Assembly (NCBI RefSeq): GCF_021869535.1
Contig: NW_026262593.1
Location: forward strand, 68,350,322 to 68,414,321
Reading direction: 5' to 3'
Source: Mytilus californianus
Taxonomy: Eukaryota; Mollusca; Bivalvia; Mytilida; Mytilidae
Length of the DNA: 64,000 nucleotides
Below the pieces are notes generated by a model, which saw only the letters and a program-made list of their open reading frames with translations, was not told the origin of the DNA and did not search any database. Below, one piece after another: positions 11,406 through 24,287 of this stretch (position 1 is the stretch's first letter; each line of letters starts with the position of its first letter). The position numbers and the translations under genes were made by a program.

Positions 11406-14400
11406 TTATAGGTTAGATAATACTTGTCATGTTTTATAAATATTTAAAGCCCAAGGCATAGCTGAGGGTTTTAGATGTTCATAAAAAATGACCAAGTATT
11501 GTCTGATAAATTTAGAACATATGACACACCTTCGAGTGATATAACAAAATTAGCCTCTCATTGTAATAATCAAATTTTGATATTTAAGCTCACTTTAAAT
11601 GTAACCATGGTTAGTAAAAGAGGTGTAAATAATTTGGTCATTTCCACTTATGGAATGAAAGAGCAATGTAATAGTTTTGTGATAACAAAAAAGGATAAAT
11701 TATTCCAAAATTTAGATTTCTTCTGCCTCTGGTATAATTTAATCTTATATAGAATTCCTACATTTTAAAAAGCAACACAATGTTATATAAATCAGCTTTT
11801 TCTAAAATTGTATAATTTTTGATAATGAAAAAACTTCATCAATGAATTTTAATTAACAATGGTTTCAGCATCAGATGCTTGCTTTTTTATGTATTTTACC
11901 ATCACCTTTGCCATGTTTGCCTCCTTTTCAATTCTTATTTTTTTTGGGGGGGGGGTTTATATTTGTACTATTAAATGTAAATGTTAAAATCTCAACTTAA
12001 AATGCTTTATAGTTCTAATCTCCTTATTTCATTTATAATAATTAGACGAACAACAGTCATGACAGTACTCATGTTCTTTTTCTTTTGCTCTTTTCCTTTG
12101 GAAATTGCCTCAGGGGAATGTACACTTCTTTAGTGCAGTTTTTAAAGTTCACTTTCATAATTAATCTACAATGAAAATGTATAGCATTTTATAGTTCATG
12201 GAAAGCCATGAACTATGAAAAATAGAATAGAAAGTACTGATTTTCCATTGGACGAGAATGGTTGAGTAAGTGTATGTTCTAAACCTTTTCTCAGAACATA
12301 CTCACCCCTTCTCGTCCAATGAAAAGTCAGTTTTTTTCCCTTCTAATTTTCATTAGAATATAGCAAAGTGCTCTCGACCAATGAAATTGTAGGACTTGAT
12401 GTTTCTTAATTGTGAAGAATGAATGTAAATCATTGTTCTTAGTAAGGGATTATCCTATTATTTAGGTCTATTTACAGTTCAAAACAAAGAGTTTCTATAA
12501 ATGAGTTACAACTGCCCTGAAGCACATTTTGAGATTGAAAGGATTTATCACACAGTGATTGAAACTGACTAAAAGTTGATTTGTGAAACAAACAAAAGAA
12601 TCAAAATAAGTTGAAATTTACTGGTGCAGTAAAATTGGTACCTTTAATTTCATTATGAAAATATTAATAACTTCAAATTACTAAAAAATTGAATAATATC
12701 AAAGCAATGCAAAAACAAAAAGAAAAAAAAATTTAAATAAAAAATAACCTAAATCTTTAGTTTTCCCAAATTCTGAATACTGGACCAGCGGTTGTGAAGA
12801 AAAGTTATTTCCAATATTCCGATAAAATAAAACAAAAAAAAAACAGGGATTTAATTTAAATTTTGAATATGTTTAATACTTTTAAAGGCATTTTATTTGA
12901 ACATTCCCCTGACTGAATGAAATAGTATTTGATTTAAAAAGCCGAACCAAAATATTGCCTGTGAAATAAAATTAGTTGTAACTCAAAAGTATTTATTGAT
13001 TTAAACTGAAAATAAACAAAGGATAATTCCTCACTAAAACATTACATGATTTACAGTCATACTCACAATCAGGAAACATATACAATTCCTACTTTTTCTT
13101 TGTACTGTTGTGTGACCTAATGCCTATAACTCATTTTTTTTATATTTCCCAAATAATAAGAAAGTCCTTACATCACTAAAACTAATCCATTAATGAAATG
13201 CCGAAAAAGGAAGTCATGCATCAATTATAAACATTGCAATGACAATGAAACTAATTCTTGAATACAACCCATCAAGAGATCATTTGAGCCTTGAGCACTT
13301 TACAATATTCTAAGTTTGTAAGAGTATGATAATCCCTTACTTCATGATAAGTACTTGCTAATGCTCGTACTTAATCATGAAGAAAGGGATTATCATTCTC
13401 TTAGTATATGTAAGAGAATGATAATCCCTTTCTTCATGAATAAGTACGAGCGTTAGCGAGTACTTATCATGAAGTAAGGGATTATCATTCTCTTACAAAC
13501 TTAGAATATTGTAAAGTGCTCAAGGCTCAAATGATCTACTAGTATTCAAGAATTAGTTTCATTGTCAGTGCAATGTTTATAATTGATGCATGACTTCCTT
13601 TTTCGGCATGTCATTTATGGATAAGTTTTAGTGGTGTGAGGATTTTCTTATCATTTGGGAAATATTTTTATAAAAAATGCGTTATAGATATTAGGTGACA
13701 CAACAGTAGAAAGAAAAGGTAGGAATTGTATGTTTCCTGATTGTGAGTATGAATGTAAATCATGTAATATTTTAGTGAGGAATTATCCTTTTTTATTTAC
13801 AGTTTAAATCAGTTAATACATTTGAGTTACAACTAAATTTTATTTCACAGCCAATAATTTAGTCCGGCTTTTTACATCAAATACTGTTTCATTTTGTCAG
13901 GGAAATGTTCAAAAATAATGCCCTTAAAAGTTTTTAATACTGTTTCATTATGTCAGGGAAATGTTCAAAAATATTGCCTTTAAAAGTTTTTAATATGTTC
14001 AAAATTAAATTCCTGTTTTTTTATCGGAATACATGTATTGGAAATAACTATTCTCCCCAACCGCTGATCAAGTAATCAAAGTTTTGGAAAGCTAAAGATT
14101 TAGGTTATTTTTTATCTGAAAGATTTAAAAAAAAAAATTTTTTTGCATTGCTTTGGTATTGTTTAATTTTAGAGTAATTTGAAGTTATTAATATTTTCAT
14201 AATAAAATTCACGGAACCAATTTTACCGCACCAGTAAACTTCAACTTATTTTGAGATTTTTGTTTGTTTCACAATTCAACTTTTAGTCAGTTTCAATTAC
14301 TGTGTGATAAATCCTTTCAATCTGATAAATGTGCTTCGGGGCAGTTGTAACTCATTTATAGAAACTCTTTGTTTTGAACTGTTACAGTAAATAGACCTAA

Positions 14401-15350
14401 ATAATAGGATAATCCCTTACTAAGAACATGATTTACATTCAGTCTTCACAATTAAGAGGCATCCAATTCTACAATTTCATTGGTCGAGAGTACTTTGCTA
14501 TATTCTAACATATACTAGTACATGGCTTTCCATGCACTATAAAATGCTATACATGAATGAATTTTCATTGTAGATTAATTATGAAAGTGAACTCTTAATA
14601 ACTACACTAACGAAGTGTACAATCCCCTGAGGCATTTTCCTTGGGAAAATAGCATACTGATTAAAGATGAAAGAGAAAAGAATTAAAAAAAAACATTTTG
14701 AACTTTGCAAATGTTTAGCAAAGATGTAGGCAAAATAATCTTTTATACAATTTTTATACCAGACATTCAAGTCAATTATTATTTTTTTCTTCAAGAAAAC
14801 AATATCAGACTGCTGATACATGTATATAAAGCAAAGGATTTTTTTCAAGAAAAAAAAACACAATACATGTACATTCATCAATAGAAAGTAATCATTTGAT
14901 GTTTAATGGTCGTAATTCAAATATTTATAGAGTGAGTTTTATTAGTAAAAAAATATACTAATTTCAAAAAGCGGATTTATATAATATGCGCTTTTTAAAA
15001 TCAAGAAAATTAAGGTATATAAGTATTAAATTTTACCTGAAGCAGAAGAAAAACTCAAATGTTTGAACAAGTTATCCTTTTTGTCCTCACAAACTATGTC
15101 AGTGCTATTTCATTCCATCCATTGAAATTATCATTACCTATGTTATACATTCACTTCATTATTAAAAGTGAATTCTTATTTAGGTTTGAACATTACAATG
15201 GGAAAGGATAATTTTGTAAGGTCACTCGAAAGTGTGAATATGTTCTAAATTGGTCAGACAATACTTGGTCATGTTTTATGAACATTTAAAACCCTCGGCT
15301 ATGCCTTGGGATTTAAATCTTCATAAAAAATGACCAAGTATTGTCTAACC
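11406..15350. repeat. Giant imperfect inverted repeat, about 3.9 kb
   Basis: Two arms of about 2 kb face each other around an axis near 13405-13410. Matching pairs run from the outside inwards: 11406-11530 with 15220-15350, 11640-11760 with 15010-15110, 12060-12200 with 14560-14660, 12360-12560 with 14290-14510, 12600-12850 with 14030-14270, and 13040-13330 with 13490-13780. At the centre, a block holding GGGATTATCATTCTCTTA and AAGTACGAGC is itself palindromic and doubled. The arms differ by point changes and indels. No gene lies inside. It looks like a large foldback element or an inverted duplication. Confidence 0.85.
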
Positions 15351-15977
15351 TATACTTAGAATACAGCAAAGTGCTTTCCACCAATGAAATTGTAGTATTT
15401 TAGTATTTCTTATTCTTATGTAAGAGAATGATAATCCCTTTCTTCATGATTAAGTACGAGCACATGTCACTGGTGTTTGTAAAATGGAGTTCATTAACTA
15501 AGTTTATGTTTTGTAAATTTGCTCACTATTATCATAGCTATCATATTTGTTCAATTTGTGACAGTGAATAACCAGGTCATGAGTTTATAAATGCAGCAAG
15601 CACAAATTGTGAAAAAAGCGGTTTACAAGTCAATCTCGCATAAAAACATGTGAATTTAAAAGGTCCTTGACTCTTGAATGAAAAGATTGTTGCTGCATAT
15701 AAGAAATTTTGAAAATTGTTTTAAACTTTTATGTTTACATTGCAGTGGGATATCCAGTGAACGAAAAAAGAAAAAAATTCACTCTTCTTATGATAGAGTG
15801 GAGACAGGGGTTCAAATTAGCAATGGTCCAAGGTCCGTGACCTTCCACTGTTGCAATCAGACTTTCGTTTTGGTTACTAGCTACGCCCGACGGACCTTTG
15901 ATTTGAAAGAAAAACAAAAATTAACTTTGCCGACCTTTTTCACCATCATTATTGTCATTTCAAAGCCATATTATTAT

Positions 15978-16846
15978 TGTCGAGCCTTCGACTTTTGTCG
16001 AAAAAGCGAGACATAGCGATCCTACATTCCGTCGGTGTCGTCGTCGGCGGCGTCCACAAATATTCACTCTGTGGTTAAAGTTTTTGAAATTTTAATAACT
16101 TTCTTAAACTATCCTGGATTTGTACCAAACTTGGAAAGAAGCTTGTTTGTGATCATAAGATAGTATCCAGAAGTAAATTTTGTAAAAAAAAAATTCCATT
16201 TTTTCCGTATTTTACTTATAAATGGACTTAGTTTTTCTGCCAGGAAACATTACATTCACTCTGTGGTTAAAGTTTTTGAAATTTTAATAACTTTCTTAAA
16301 CTATCCTGGATTTGTACCAAACTTGGAAAGAAGCTTGTTTGTGATCATAAGATAGTATCCAGAAGTAAATTTTGTAAAAAAAGAATTCCATTTTTTTCAT
16401 ATTTTACTTATAAATGGACTTAGTTTTTCTGCCAGTTAACATTACATTCACTCTGTGGTTAAAGTTTTTTAAATTTTAACAACTTTCTTAAACTATCCTG
16501 GATTTGTACCAAACTTAGACAGAAGCTTGTTTATGATTAAAAGCTAGTATCTAAAAGGAAATTTTGTTAAAATTTTGTTCCATTTTTTCCGTATTTTACT
16601 TATAAATGGACTTAGTTTTTCTTCCAGTTAACATTACATAACAGTCTGCAGTTTAAGTTTTTATTTTAAAACATTTATTAGATTCATAAACTATCCTGGA
16701 TTTTTACCAAACTTGGACAGAAGCTACTTACAATCAAAAGATAGTATAGAGAGGAATATTTTTATTAATTTTTTTCCTCATTTTTGTTGAGCCTGTGATT
16801 AACAGCAGAAGTAGGCGAGACACTGGGTTCCGCGGAACCCTTACGA
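15978..16846 (+). mobile_element. Family C element with about 184-bp tandem units
   Basis: It starts TGTCGAGCCTTCGAC with a hairpin box and a GTCGTCGTCGGCGGCG stretch. Three to four tandem units follow, each containing CACTCTGTGGTTAAAG and CTATCCTGGATTTGTACC. It ends with the box AGGCGAGACA, a perfect hairpin GGGTTCCGCGGAACCC and a T-rich end. It is inserted inside the hAT element. Confidence 0.75.
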
Positions 16847-16997
16847 ATTTTTGAAATTGAGATGATAAAATGTTTTATCCCTGACCTTGCCGACCAGTGA
16901 TAAAAGTTATTTTTAACCTTGTATTTTTTTGGAAACACTAGGTTATAAATAGTTGCGATAAAACACGTGACAAATCATTTAGACATTTTCGAACAGA

Positions 16998-17720
16998 ATG
17001 AGTCTCTTTCACTTTGATGTCATGTCTTCCAAGAGAAAGCCTGAAGAGGATGAATGGTCTTTAGCGTCTTCCTTGGGAACAAAACAAAAGAAATCAAATG
17101 AAGATCTCACTAAAGGCCAAAAATATGATCGTGAAAAAACAGGAACAGAAATTTAAGCACCACTGGAAAATCTATTGAACGTGGCTATATTTTGATGAAT
17201 CAACTGGTCTAATGTAGTATACATACTGCCAGAAGTTCTCCACACAATCAGAAAAAGAAAGTGCACTTTTAAGGGAAACACAAAATCTTAAAATAGACCC
17301 AATAAAAATACCCAAAATGACACCCCAGCATTTATCTTTTTTAAATCAGTGGGTCCATGAAAGTGACCCAAATTTTAAGTCTAAAGATTTATGGTCAGAA
17401 ACTAAACTTGGACAATGTATTCTCAAGCAAAAATGTAATCCTGATCAGTTAAAAAGATATAAGGTTCTCTTCAACACTGCATGCAGTGTTGCAAAAAAAG
17501 GGAAACTCTTCAGTGACTTATGAATTTATTCTTGAAATCCAGAGCAAAAATGGTGTTGATGTTGGTAAGCAGTACTTCAATATTGAAGGTTGTAAACTGT
17601 TTATTTGCTGGATAGCCAATTATATGAGAAATGAGATGATAGCTGACATCTTGAGAGCACCATATTTAAGTGTCTTATACAATACAGTTACATTTATTAA
17701 TATACATGTTATACCACAGT
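16998..17720 (+). pseudogene. hAT transposase remnant (KIAA1586/ZNF862-like)
   Basis: Broken coding pieces. 16998-17152 opens MSLFHFDVMSSKRKPEEDEW and stops. 17317-17523 reads FLNQWVHESDPNF and ACSVAKKGKLFS. A one-base frame change near 17515 leads to 17486-17720, with YEFILEIQSKNGVDVGKQYF and IADILRAPYLSVL. The order matches the region in front of the catalytic domain of hAT-derived KIAA1586/ZNF862 proteins. The catalytic and dimerisation parts are absent. The placement between CAGGGG inverted repeats supports the call. Confidence 0.6.
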
Positions 17721-17965
17721 GATACTGACAGTTTGGTGCTATACGGTTGCCTGGCAATATATTTGTAAACTTAACAAAACATTACATGCAGTTCAAATAT
17801 GATGAAACAAGATAACCTACATGTAACACCAAAAGCACATTAATTTTGTATCTTAATGAAATACTTTATGTAAATGTAGGACCTGGGATTTAGGTTGTGG
17901 ACCTTTCAGTTTGGAGTGTCAAAGGTCCTGGACCTTCCAGTACCAAATGTTAATTTGAACCCCTG

Positions 17966-18509
17966 CGAGAAAGACAATAATAAAACAATGCCAGTGATGA
18001 TACTGATCAAAAGTTATTTCTAAATAATAATTGTACATTTTAAAGAAATTATTTGTTAAACTGTGTTATTAGAATAATACATGCAAATATATACGATGTT
18101 TTATGTTCAGTATTTATCGAGATAATTGCATTAGAAGCTTGCGAAACTGAAATTTAAAAAATGCCAATCTTTGCTGCATATTGATAAAAAAAAATGGAAA
18201 AAATCATGTACATACAAAATCTAAAGATCTTTTGGGTCACAAATTTTTTGGAGTGTTCCACAAAGTCCTTAGCATGTTACAATTTCCCAAAATATACTTA
18301 TTTTTCACATTCTAAGTTTTCGAGTACACCGGTCTGCCCTTGTCACATGAAAATTCAATATAGAAATATCGTCTTTTCATGAATATAACAATATAAAAGT
18401 CTGTCTGTGCAGGTTAAAAAATTTAAGATAAATATTCTAAGACACGTTAGAGAGTAGGTATCTTTTTACTATTTTTTATACAATTTTAAGATAAGGTCGT
18501 CTTGATTTT
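17966..18509. other. Intron sequence, nothing recognised
   Basis: AT-rich intron 1 sequence without recognisable coding, RNA or repeat structure. Confidence 0.5.
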
Positions 18510-18930
18510 TAACCAGATTTACGAAGTAAAAATCTGTTATTGATTTGGGGAAGTACGGAGAGAGGGCATTATACAGTTTTGTAGATGGTCAAAGGGAGAT
18601 AACTTTAAATTTTTGTTATATCAATTGAAAGTTCTTCTTAATGGAATAAATTCTGAGTTTGTTCAACTCAAATGATTTAGCAACCTCTATCAGTCAGTGT
18701 CCTCTCAATGAGTTCTATGAAATTTTATAATTTTATAAAAAATTTGTATGAGAAAAAGACATTTTATAAAGAAAAGAAAAAGAATATCTAACTGGACAAA
18801 CTTAATCTGACTAATGGAGTCATTATATTCTGACTCACTATCGATCTCTACATTCTCATAAATTTATGTGATAAGTTTATATTAATGTCTGAAATAAAGT
18901 CTGTAGTCTGTAGTCTGTTCTGTTTTTTTT
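18510..18930 (+). mobile_element. Family E 5' end and repeat tail
   Basis: Starts TTTTTAACCAGATTTACGAA followed by the mirrored AAAATCTGTTATTGATTTGG, the 5' hairpin of family E. The 3' end typical of E was not found. A short (GTCTGTA)n run at about 18900-18920 looks like the tail of another retroelement. Confidence 0.5.
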
Positions 18931-18954
18931 CAAAATTTGTTTGTTGAAAATCAG

Positions 18955-19100
18955 ACCAGGGGTCAATTACATACCAAAGTAATTAACTACATTTCAATTA
19001 CATTGATTTTTAAATGTAATTAATTACATCACAATAACATTGATTTTCAAATGTATTTAATTACATTAGATTTTCAATGCTGTGTATTTAACTGCATTTT
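18955..19100. repeat. TAATTACAT-rich block
   Basis: Several close copies of TGTAATTAATTACAT-like palindromes. A similar block lies at 34690-34840. No function is evident. Confidence 0.55.
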
Positions 19101-19615
19101 TGTCCGGCCTGTGACTTCTGTTGCAGAAAGCTCTACATAGGGATAGTGATCCGGCTGCGGCGGCGTTAACAAACCTCTTAAAAGCTTAATATTTTAGAAG
19201 GTAGAAGACCTGGATGCTTCATACTTTGTCTATAGATGCCTTATGTTATGAAATTTCCGTCTGTCATATGTCCATTGTCCTTGAACTCATTTTCATGGTT
19301 CATTGACTACTTGAAAAAAAAGTTAAGATTTTTAGTATTCTTAATTTCTCTTCTTATTATGAGTAATAGGATAACTATATTTGGTATGTGCATACCTTGC
19401 AAGGTCCTCATGCCTGTCAGACAGTTTTCACTTGACTTCGACCTCATTTCATGGATCAGTGAACAAGGTTAATTTTTTTGGTCAAGTCCATATCTCAGAC
19501 ACGATAAGTCTACTATATTTGGTGTATGGAATGATTGTACCGTGTGCATGTCTAACTGGCAGGTGTTACTGACCTTGACCGTATTTTCATTGTTCAGTGG
19601 TTAAAGTTAAGTTTT

Positions 19616-22020
19616 TATACGACCGCAAAAAAATTTTGTGGTCGTATATTGGTATGACGTTGGCGTCGTCGTCGTCGTCGTCGTCGTCCGGCGTCGTCGT
19701 CGTCCGGCGTCGTCGTCCGAATACATATTGGTTTTCGCACTCTAACTTTAGTTTAAGTGAATGGATCTTTTTGAAATTTGACCATAAGGTTAAATACCAC
19801 AAAAGGAAGGTTGGGATTGATTTTGGGGGTTATGGTACCAACAGTTAAGGAATTAGGGGCCAAAAAGGGGCCAAAAATGAGCATTTTCTAGTTTCCAGAC
19901 AATAACTGTGGAACGGTGTATGGATCTCTCTGAAATTATACTACAAGTTTCCATACCACAAAGGGATGGTTAGGATTTGCTTTGGGGGGTTATAGCTCAA
20001 ACCGTTTAGGAATTAGGGGCAAAAAAGGGGGAAAAACAAGGTTGTCCTGGTTAATGGACAAATACATTAGTACAAAACATAATTTAAAGCAGTGTAAGGG
20101 AGATAAATCAAATACATCATTGAAATTATCTCCCTTACACTGCTTTTAAATTATGTTTAAAGAAATGCATATTTATGAAGGAAGACCAGTAAAAATATCT
20201 GCAAATGTTTTCATCTTTTTTTTTTACAAAAAAATCCATATGAAAGATTTGACACTATATTTTTATTAATTCTATTATAAAATAGATTAAGTTAGCACTA
20301 TGGTAAATTTAAATGGGTAATTATGGTTGCCAACTCCATTGGAAATTTGAATTGAGATTATGACCATATCTTGAGGGAAAGAATTTTTTGGGGGGAAAAA
20401 AGGGGGGGGAGGGGATAAAAAGAAATTGTGGGGGGCCAATTTTTTCTCATTTCAGATTTCAGAAATTAAAAAGAATTATTCTTCAAATATTATTTTTTTT
20501 TCAAATTTCAAATATTGAAAAATTTCAAGAAGTAATCTTTAATTGCACAGTATGGCGCATTAGATTTGTAAAATCTTTGATCACATTTATTTATTTGTTA
20601 TGCCGAATCTAACAGTGTATTTAGATTTTTAATTTTGGGTCCAGTTTTCAAATTGGTCTACATTAATGTCCAAAGGGTCCAAAATTAAACTTTGTTTGAT
20701 TTTAGCAAAAATTGAATATATGAGGTTCTTTGATATGCTGAATCTAAACATGTATTTAGATTTTTGATTTTTGGCCCAGTTTTCAAGTTGGTCCAAATTG
20801 GGGTCCAAAATTAAACTTTGTTTGATTTCAACAAAAATTGAATATATGGGGTTCTTTGATATGCTGAATCTAATCATGTATTTAGATTTTTTATTTGTGG
20901 ACCCCGTTATCTAATTGGTTCATATTGAGGTCAAAAGGGTCCAAAATTAAACTTTGTTTGATTTCATCTAAAATTGAATTATTGGGGTTCTTTGATATTC
21001 CAAATCTAACCGTGTATTTAGGTTTTTAATTTTGGGTCCTGTTTTTTAAATTGGTCTACATTGAGGTCCAAAGGGTCCAAAATTAAACTTAGTTTGATTT
21101 TAACAAAAATTGAATTCTTGGGGTTCTTTGATTTGCTGAATCTAAACATGTGTTTAGATTTTTGATTATGGGCCCAGTTTTCAAGTTGGTCCAAGATAGG
21201 GTCCAGTATTTAAACTTTGTTTGATTTCAACAAAAAATGAATATATGGGGTTCTTTGATATGCTGAATCTAAACATGTATTTAGATTTTTGATTATGGGC
21301 CCAGTTTTCAAGTTGGTCCAAGTTGGGGTCCAAAATTAAACTTTTTTTGATTTCAACAAAAATTGAATATATGGGGTTCTTTGATATGCTGAATCTAACC
21401 ATGAATTTAGAATTTTTATTTGTGGGCCCCGCTATCAAATTGGTTCATATTGAGGTCAAAAGGGTCCAAAATTAAACTTTGTTTGATTTCATCAAAAATT
21501 GAATTATTGGGGTTCTTTGATATTCCAAATCTAACCGTGTATTTAGATTTTTAATTTTAAGTCCCATTTTTTAAATTGGTCTACATTAAGGTCCAAAGGG
21601 TCCAAAATTAAACTTAGTTTGATTTTAGCAAAAATTGAATTCTTGGGGTTCTTTGATATGCTGATCTAAACATGTGTTTAGATTTTTGATTATGGGCCCA
21701 GTTTTCAAGTTTGTCCAAGTTGGGGTCCAAAATTAAACTTTGTTTGATTTTAACAAAAATTGAATATATGGGGTTCTTTGATATGCTGAATCTAACCATG
21801 TATTTTGATTTTGGACATTGGACCATAATAGGTAAATTAAAAAATTCAAGTTCTTAGACCACATTCTTTCTGTGTCAGAAACCTATGCTGTGTCAAATAT
21901 TTAATAACAATCCAAATTCAGAGCTGTATCAAGCTTGAATGTTGTGTCCATACTTGCCCCAACTGTTCAGGGTTCGACCTCTGCGGTCGTATCAAGCTGC
22001 GCCCCAGCGAAGCATTTTAT
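19616..22020 (+). mobile_element. Family A element A1
   Basis: The 5' end is TATACGACCGCAAAAAAATT followed by the mirrored GTGGTCGTATATTGG, then a (GTC)n-rich stretch. The interior has two kinds of tandem unit: about 130 bp (19800-20060, with GGAATTAGGGGCCAAAAAGG) and about 135 bp (20630-21830, with CTTTGATATGCTGAATCTAA). The 3' end has a shared module at 21895-21985, the box TGCGGTCGTATC (reverse complement of TACGACCGCA), an imperfect hairpin GCTGCGCCCCAGCGAAGC and TTTAT. Inserted in family C without a visible target duplication. Confidence 0.85.
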
Positions 22021-22038
22021 TGTGTTTTGGTCTGTTTT

Positions 22039-23114
22039 TGTCGAGCCTGCGACTTTTGTCTCAGAAAGCTCGACATAGGGATAGTGATCCGGCGGCGGCG
22101 TTAGCTAACTTCTTAAAAGCTTTATATTTTAGAAGGTGGAAGACCTGGATGCTTCATACTTTGTATATGGATGCCTTATGTTACGAAGTTTCCGTCAGTC
22201 ACATGTCCAATGTCCTTGACCTCATTTTCATGGTTCATTGACTACTTGAAAAAAAAGTTAACATTTTTTGTAATGTTAAATTCTCTCTTATTATAAGTAG
22301 TAGGATAACTATATTTGGTATGTGCATACCTTGCAAGGTCCTCATGCCCGTCAGACAGTTTTCACTTGACCTCGACCTCATTTCATGGATCAATGAACAA
22401 GGTTAAGTTTTAGTGGTCAAGTCCATATCTCAGATACTATAAGCAATAGGTCTAGTATTTTGGTGTATGGAAGGACTGTAAGGTGTACATGTCCAACTGG
22501 CAGGTGTCATCTGACCTTGACCTCATTTTCATGGTTCAGTGGTTATAGTTAAGTTTTTGTGTTTTGGTCTGTTTTTCTTATACTGTATGCAATAGGTCTA
22601 CTATATTTGGTGTATGGAATGATTCTAAAGTGTACATGTCTAGCTGGCAGGTGTCATCTGACCTTGACCTCATTTTGATGGTTTAGTGGTCAAAGTTAAG
22701 TTTTTGAGTTTTGGTCTTTTTTTCTAATACTATATGCAATAGTTCACCTATATATTTATGTATGGAAATATTTTATGATCTATATGTCAGTCACACAGGT
22801 TTTTTTTTACCTTGACCTCATTTTCAAGGTTCATTGCTCAGTGTTAAGTTTTTGTGTTTTGGTCTGTTTTTCTTAAACTATAAGCAATAGGTCAACTATA
22901 TTTGTTGTATGGAAGAATTGTTAGCTGTACATGCCTGCCTAGCATGGTTCATCTGACCTTGACCTCATTTTCATGGTTCATTGGTCAATGTTTAGTTTAC
23001 TTGGTTAATGTTAAGTTTATGTGACAGTTGTAATAAAGCTTTATATTTAGGACTATCAACATAATATCAATGATTAGTAAAGAAGGCGAGACATTTCAGC
23101 ATGTGCGCTCTTGT
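22039..23114 (+). mobile_element. Family C element C2
   Basis: Starts TGTCGAGCCTGCGACTTTTG with the mirrored AGAAAGCTCGACA and a GGCGGCGGCG stretch. Units carry CTTGACCTCATTTTCATGG. The end is AGGCGAGACATTTCAGCATG with a small hairpin. It interrupts an older C element at a T-run. Confidence 0.8.
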
Positions 23115-23545
23115 TCTTATACTGTCATGACTGTATGCAATACATGTAGGTCAACTTTATTTGGTGTATGAAAATATTTTACAATTTAAGGTGTACATCA
23201 TGTACATGTCTGTCTGGCAGGGTTCATCTGACCTTGGTAACATTTTCATGGTTCATTGATCAATTTTAATTTTTCCTGGTTAAGTTCTTTTCTTAGATAC
23301 TATGTGCAATAGGTCAACTATTCCTGGTGTATGGATTTATTGTAAAGTGTACATGTATTTCCAGTTTGGTTTATCTGACCTTGATATCATTTTCTTGGAT
23401 CACGTTAAGTTAATGTGATAGTTGTAATAAAGCTTTATATTTAGAACTATCTACATAAAATCAATGATCAGTAAAGGAGGCGAGACATTTCAGTGTGTGC
23501 ACTTTTGTTTATTTTTATGGAGAACAAATTTGTAAATATAAAGAT

Positions 23546-23546
<1 letters not shown>

Positions 23547-23610
<64 letters not shown>
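23547..23610. repeat. (TA)n microsatellite
   Basis: About 30 uninterrupted TA steps just downstream of the C1 end. Confidence 0.95.
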
Positions 23611-23614
<4 letters not shown>

Positions 23615-24287
23615 TACTAAGATACAAATGAAATATTTTTTATTCTTAAAAAACTTTTTCTTAAAAATTCAAAGCTTTTACTTAAAAAGTTAATTTAGAT
23701 TTTTTAAAAGGTTTTCTTATTTACCTCATGTGAGCCAAAAAATTTAAAGTAACTATTTAAGCTTCCATTTATTACAGAAGAACAATGATAGCTTGCTTTT
23801 ACTTAATTTCCAAACTTGTCTTTTGGAAAGTCAGAATTATCAAGTATACTGGACTCGATTCTTGTATGTTATGACTGCTATATCAGTCTGCACCGTTACA
23901 TGTAGCCACTAGTCTGATGCCCCAGACTAGTAAAATTTTGTTTGCACTAGTAAGTTTTTGCAAAAATTTGTTTAGGTTTAGACTAATAAGAAAAATGTCT
24001 GAATATTGGTCTTCGGACTAGCAGTTGAAAAAGAATTCGGTGCAGACTGCTATATTCAAAATTGTGTAGAAAGTGTTTAAATATATCCATCTGAACAGAT
24101 TTTAACATAGAAATATGATGGTTTAAAATGAAAATTGCCCATGGCATTATAAACAAAGGAAATATTTGTACCTCATAATTAGTTAATAAGTAAAGGGAAA
24201 TATCCTGAGGCTAAGATTATTGTTATTTGTTAGAACAACATATTTACAAATTATGTGCCAATCATGTCAATAAATTGGTATTGTTTT
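23611..24287. other. Intron sequence, nothing recognised
   Basis: AT-rich. The block at 23900-24050 with repeated GACTAG/CTAGTC words may be an old repeat. No gene seen. Confidence 0.45.

Larger units (their letters stand above)
15805..17965 (+). mobile_element. Decayed hAT transposon
   Basis: The left end begins CAGGGGTTCAAATTAGCA and the right end finishes TTAATTTGAACCCCTG. This is an hAT-type CAGGG terminal inverted repeat, with subterminal AAGGTCC/GGACCTT copies on both sides. The 8-bp flanks are not convincing duplications. Inside are a family C element (15978-16846) and fragments of an hAT transposase of the KIAA1586/ZNF862 kind. Confidence 0.7.
19101..23507 (+). mobile_element. Family C element holding A1 and C2
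   Basis: Starts TGTCCGGCCTGTGACTTCTG with the conserved CATAGGGATAGTGATCCGGC. Tandem units follow, with GACCTTGACCTCATTTTCAT and TATGCAATAGGTC. It ends with the box AGGCGAGACA and a small hairpin AGTGTGTGCACT before a T-run. It is interrupted twice, at 19616-22020 (family A) and 22039-23114 (another family C). Removing both restores the unit sequence AAGTTTTTGTGTTTTGGTCT and CTGTTTTTCTTATACTG, which occurs intact elsewhere in the same element. Confidence 0.8.

Noticed and set aside
15678-16016. 112-residue plus-strand frame
   Set aside because: It runs across the left end of the hAT element into a family C element and has no known motif.
19587-19848. Open frames rich in serine or aspartate runs
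   Set aside because: They come from the (GTC)n stretch at the 5' end of family A elements.
20629-21826. Minus-strand open frames repeating SISKNPIYSIF and LILDP
   Set aside because: They follow the 135-bp period of family A tandem units, break at every irregular unit and recur in each A copy. They are repeat shadows, not a protein family.
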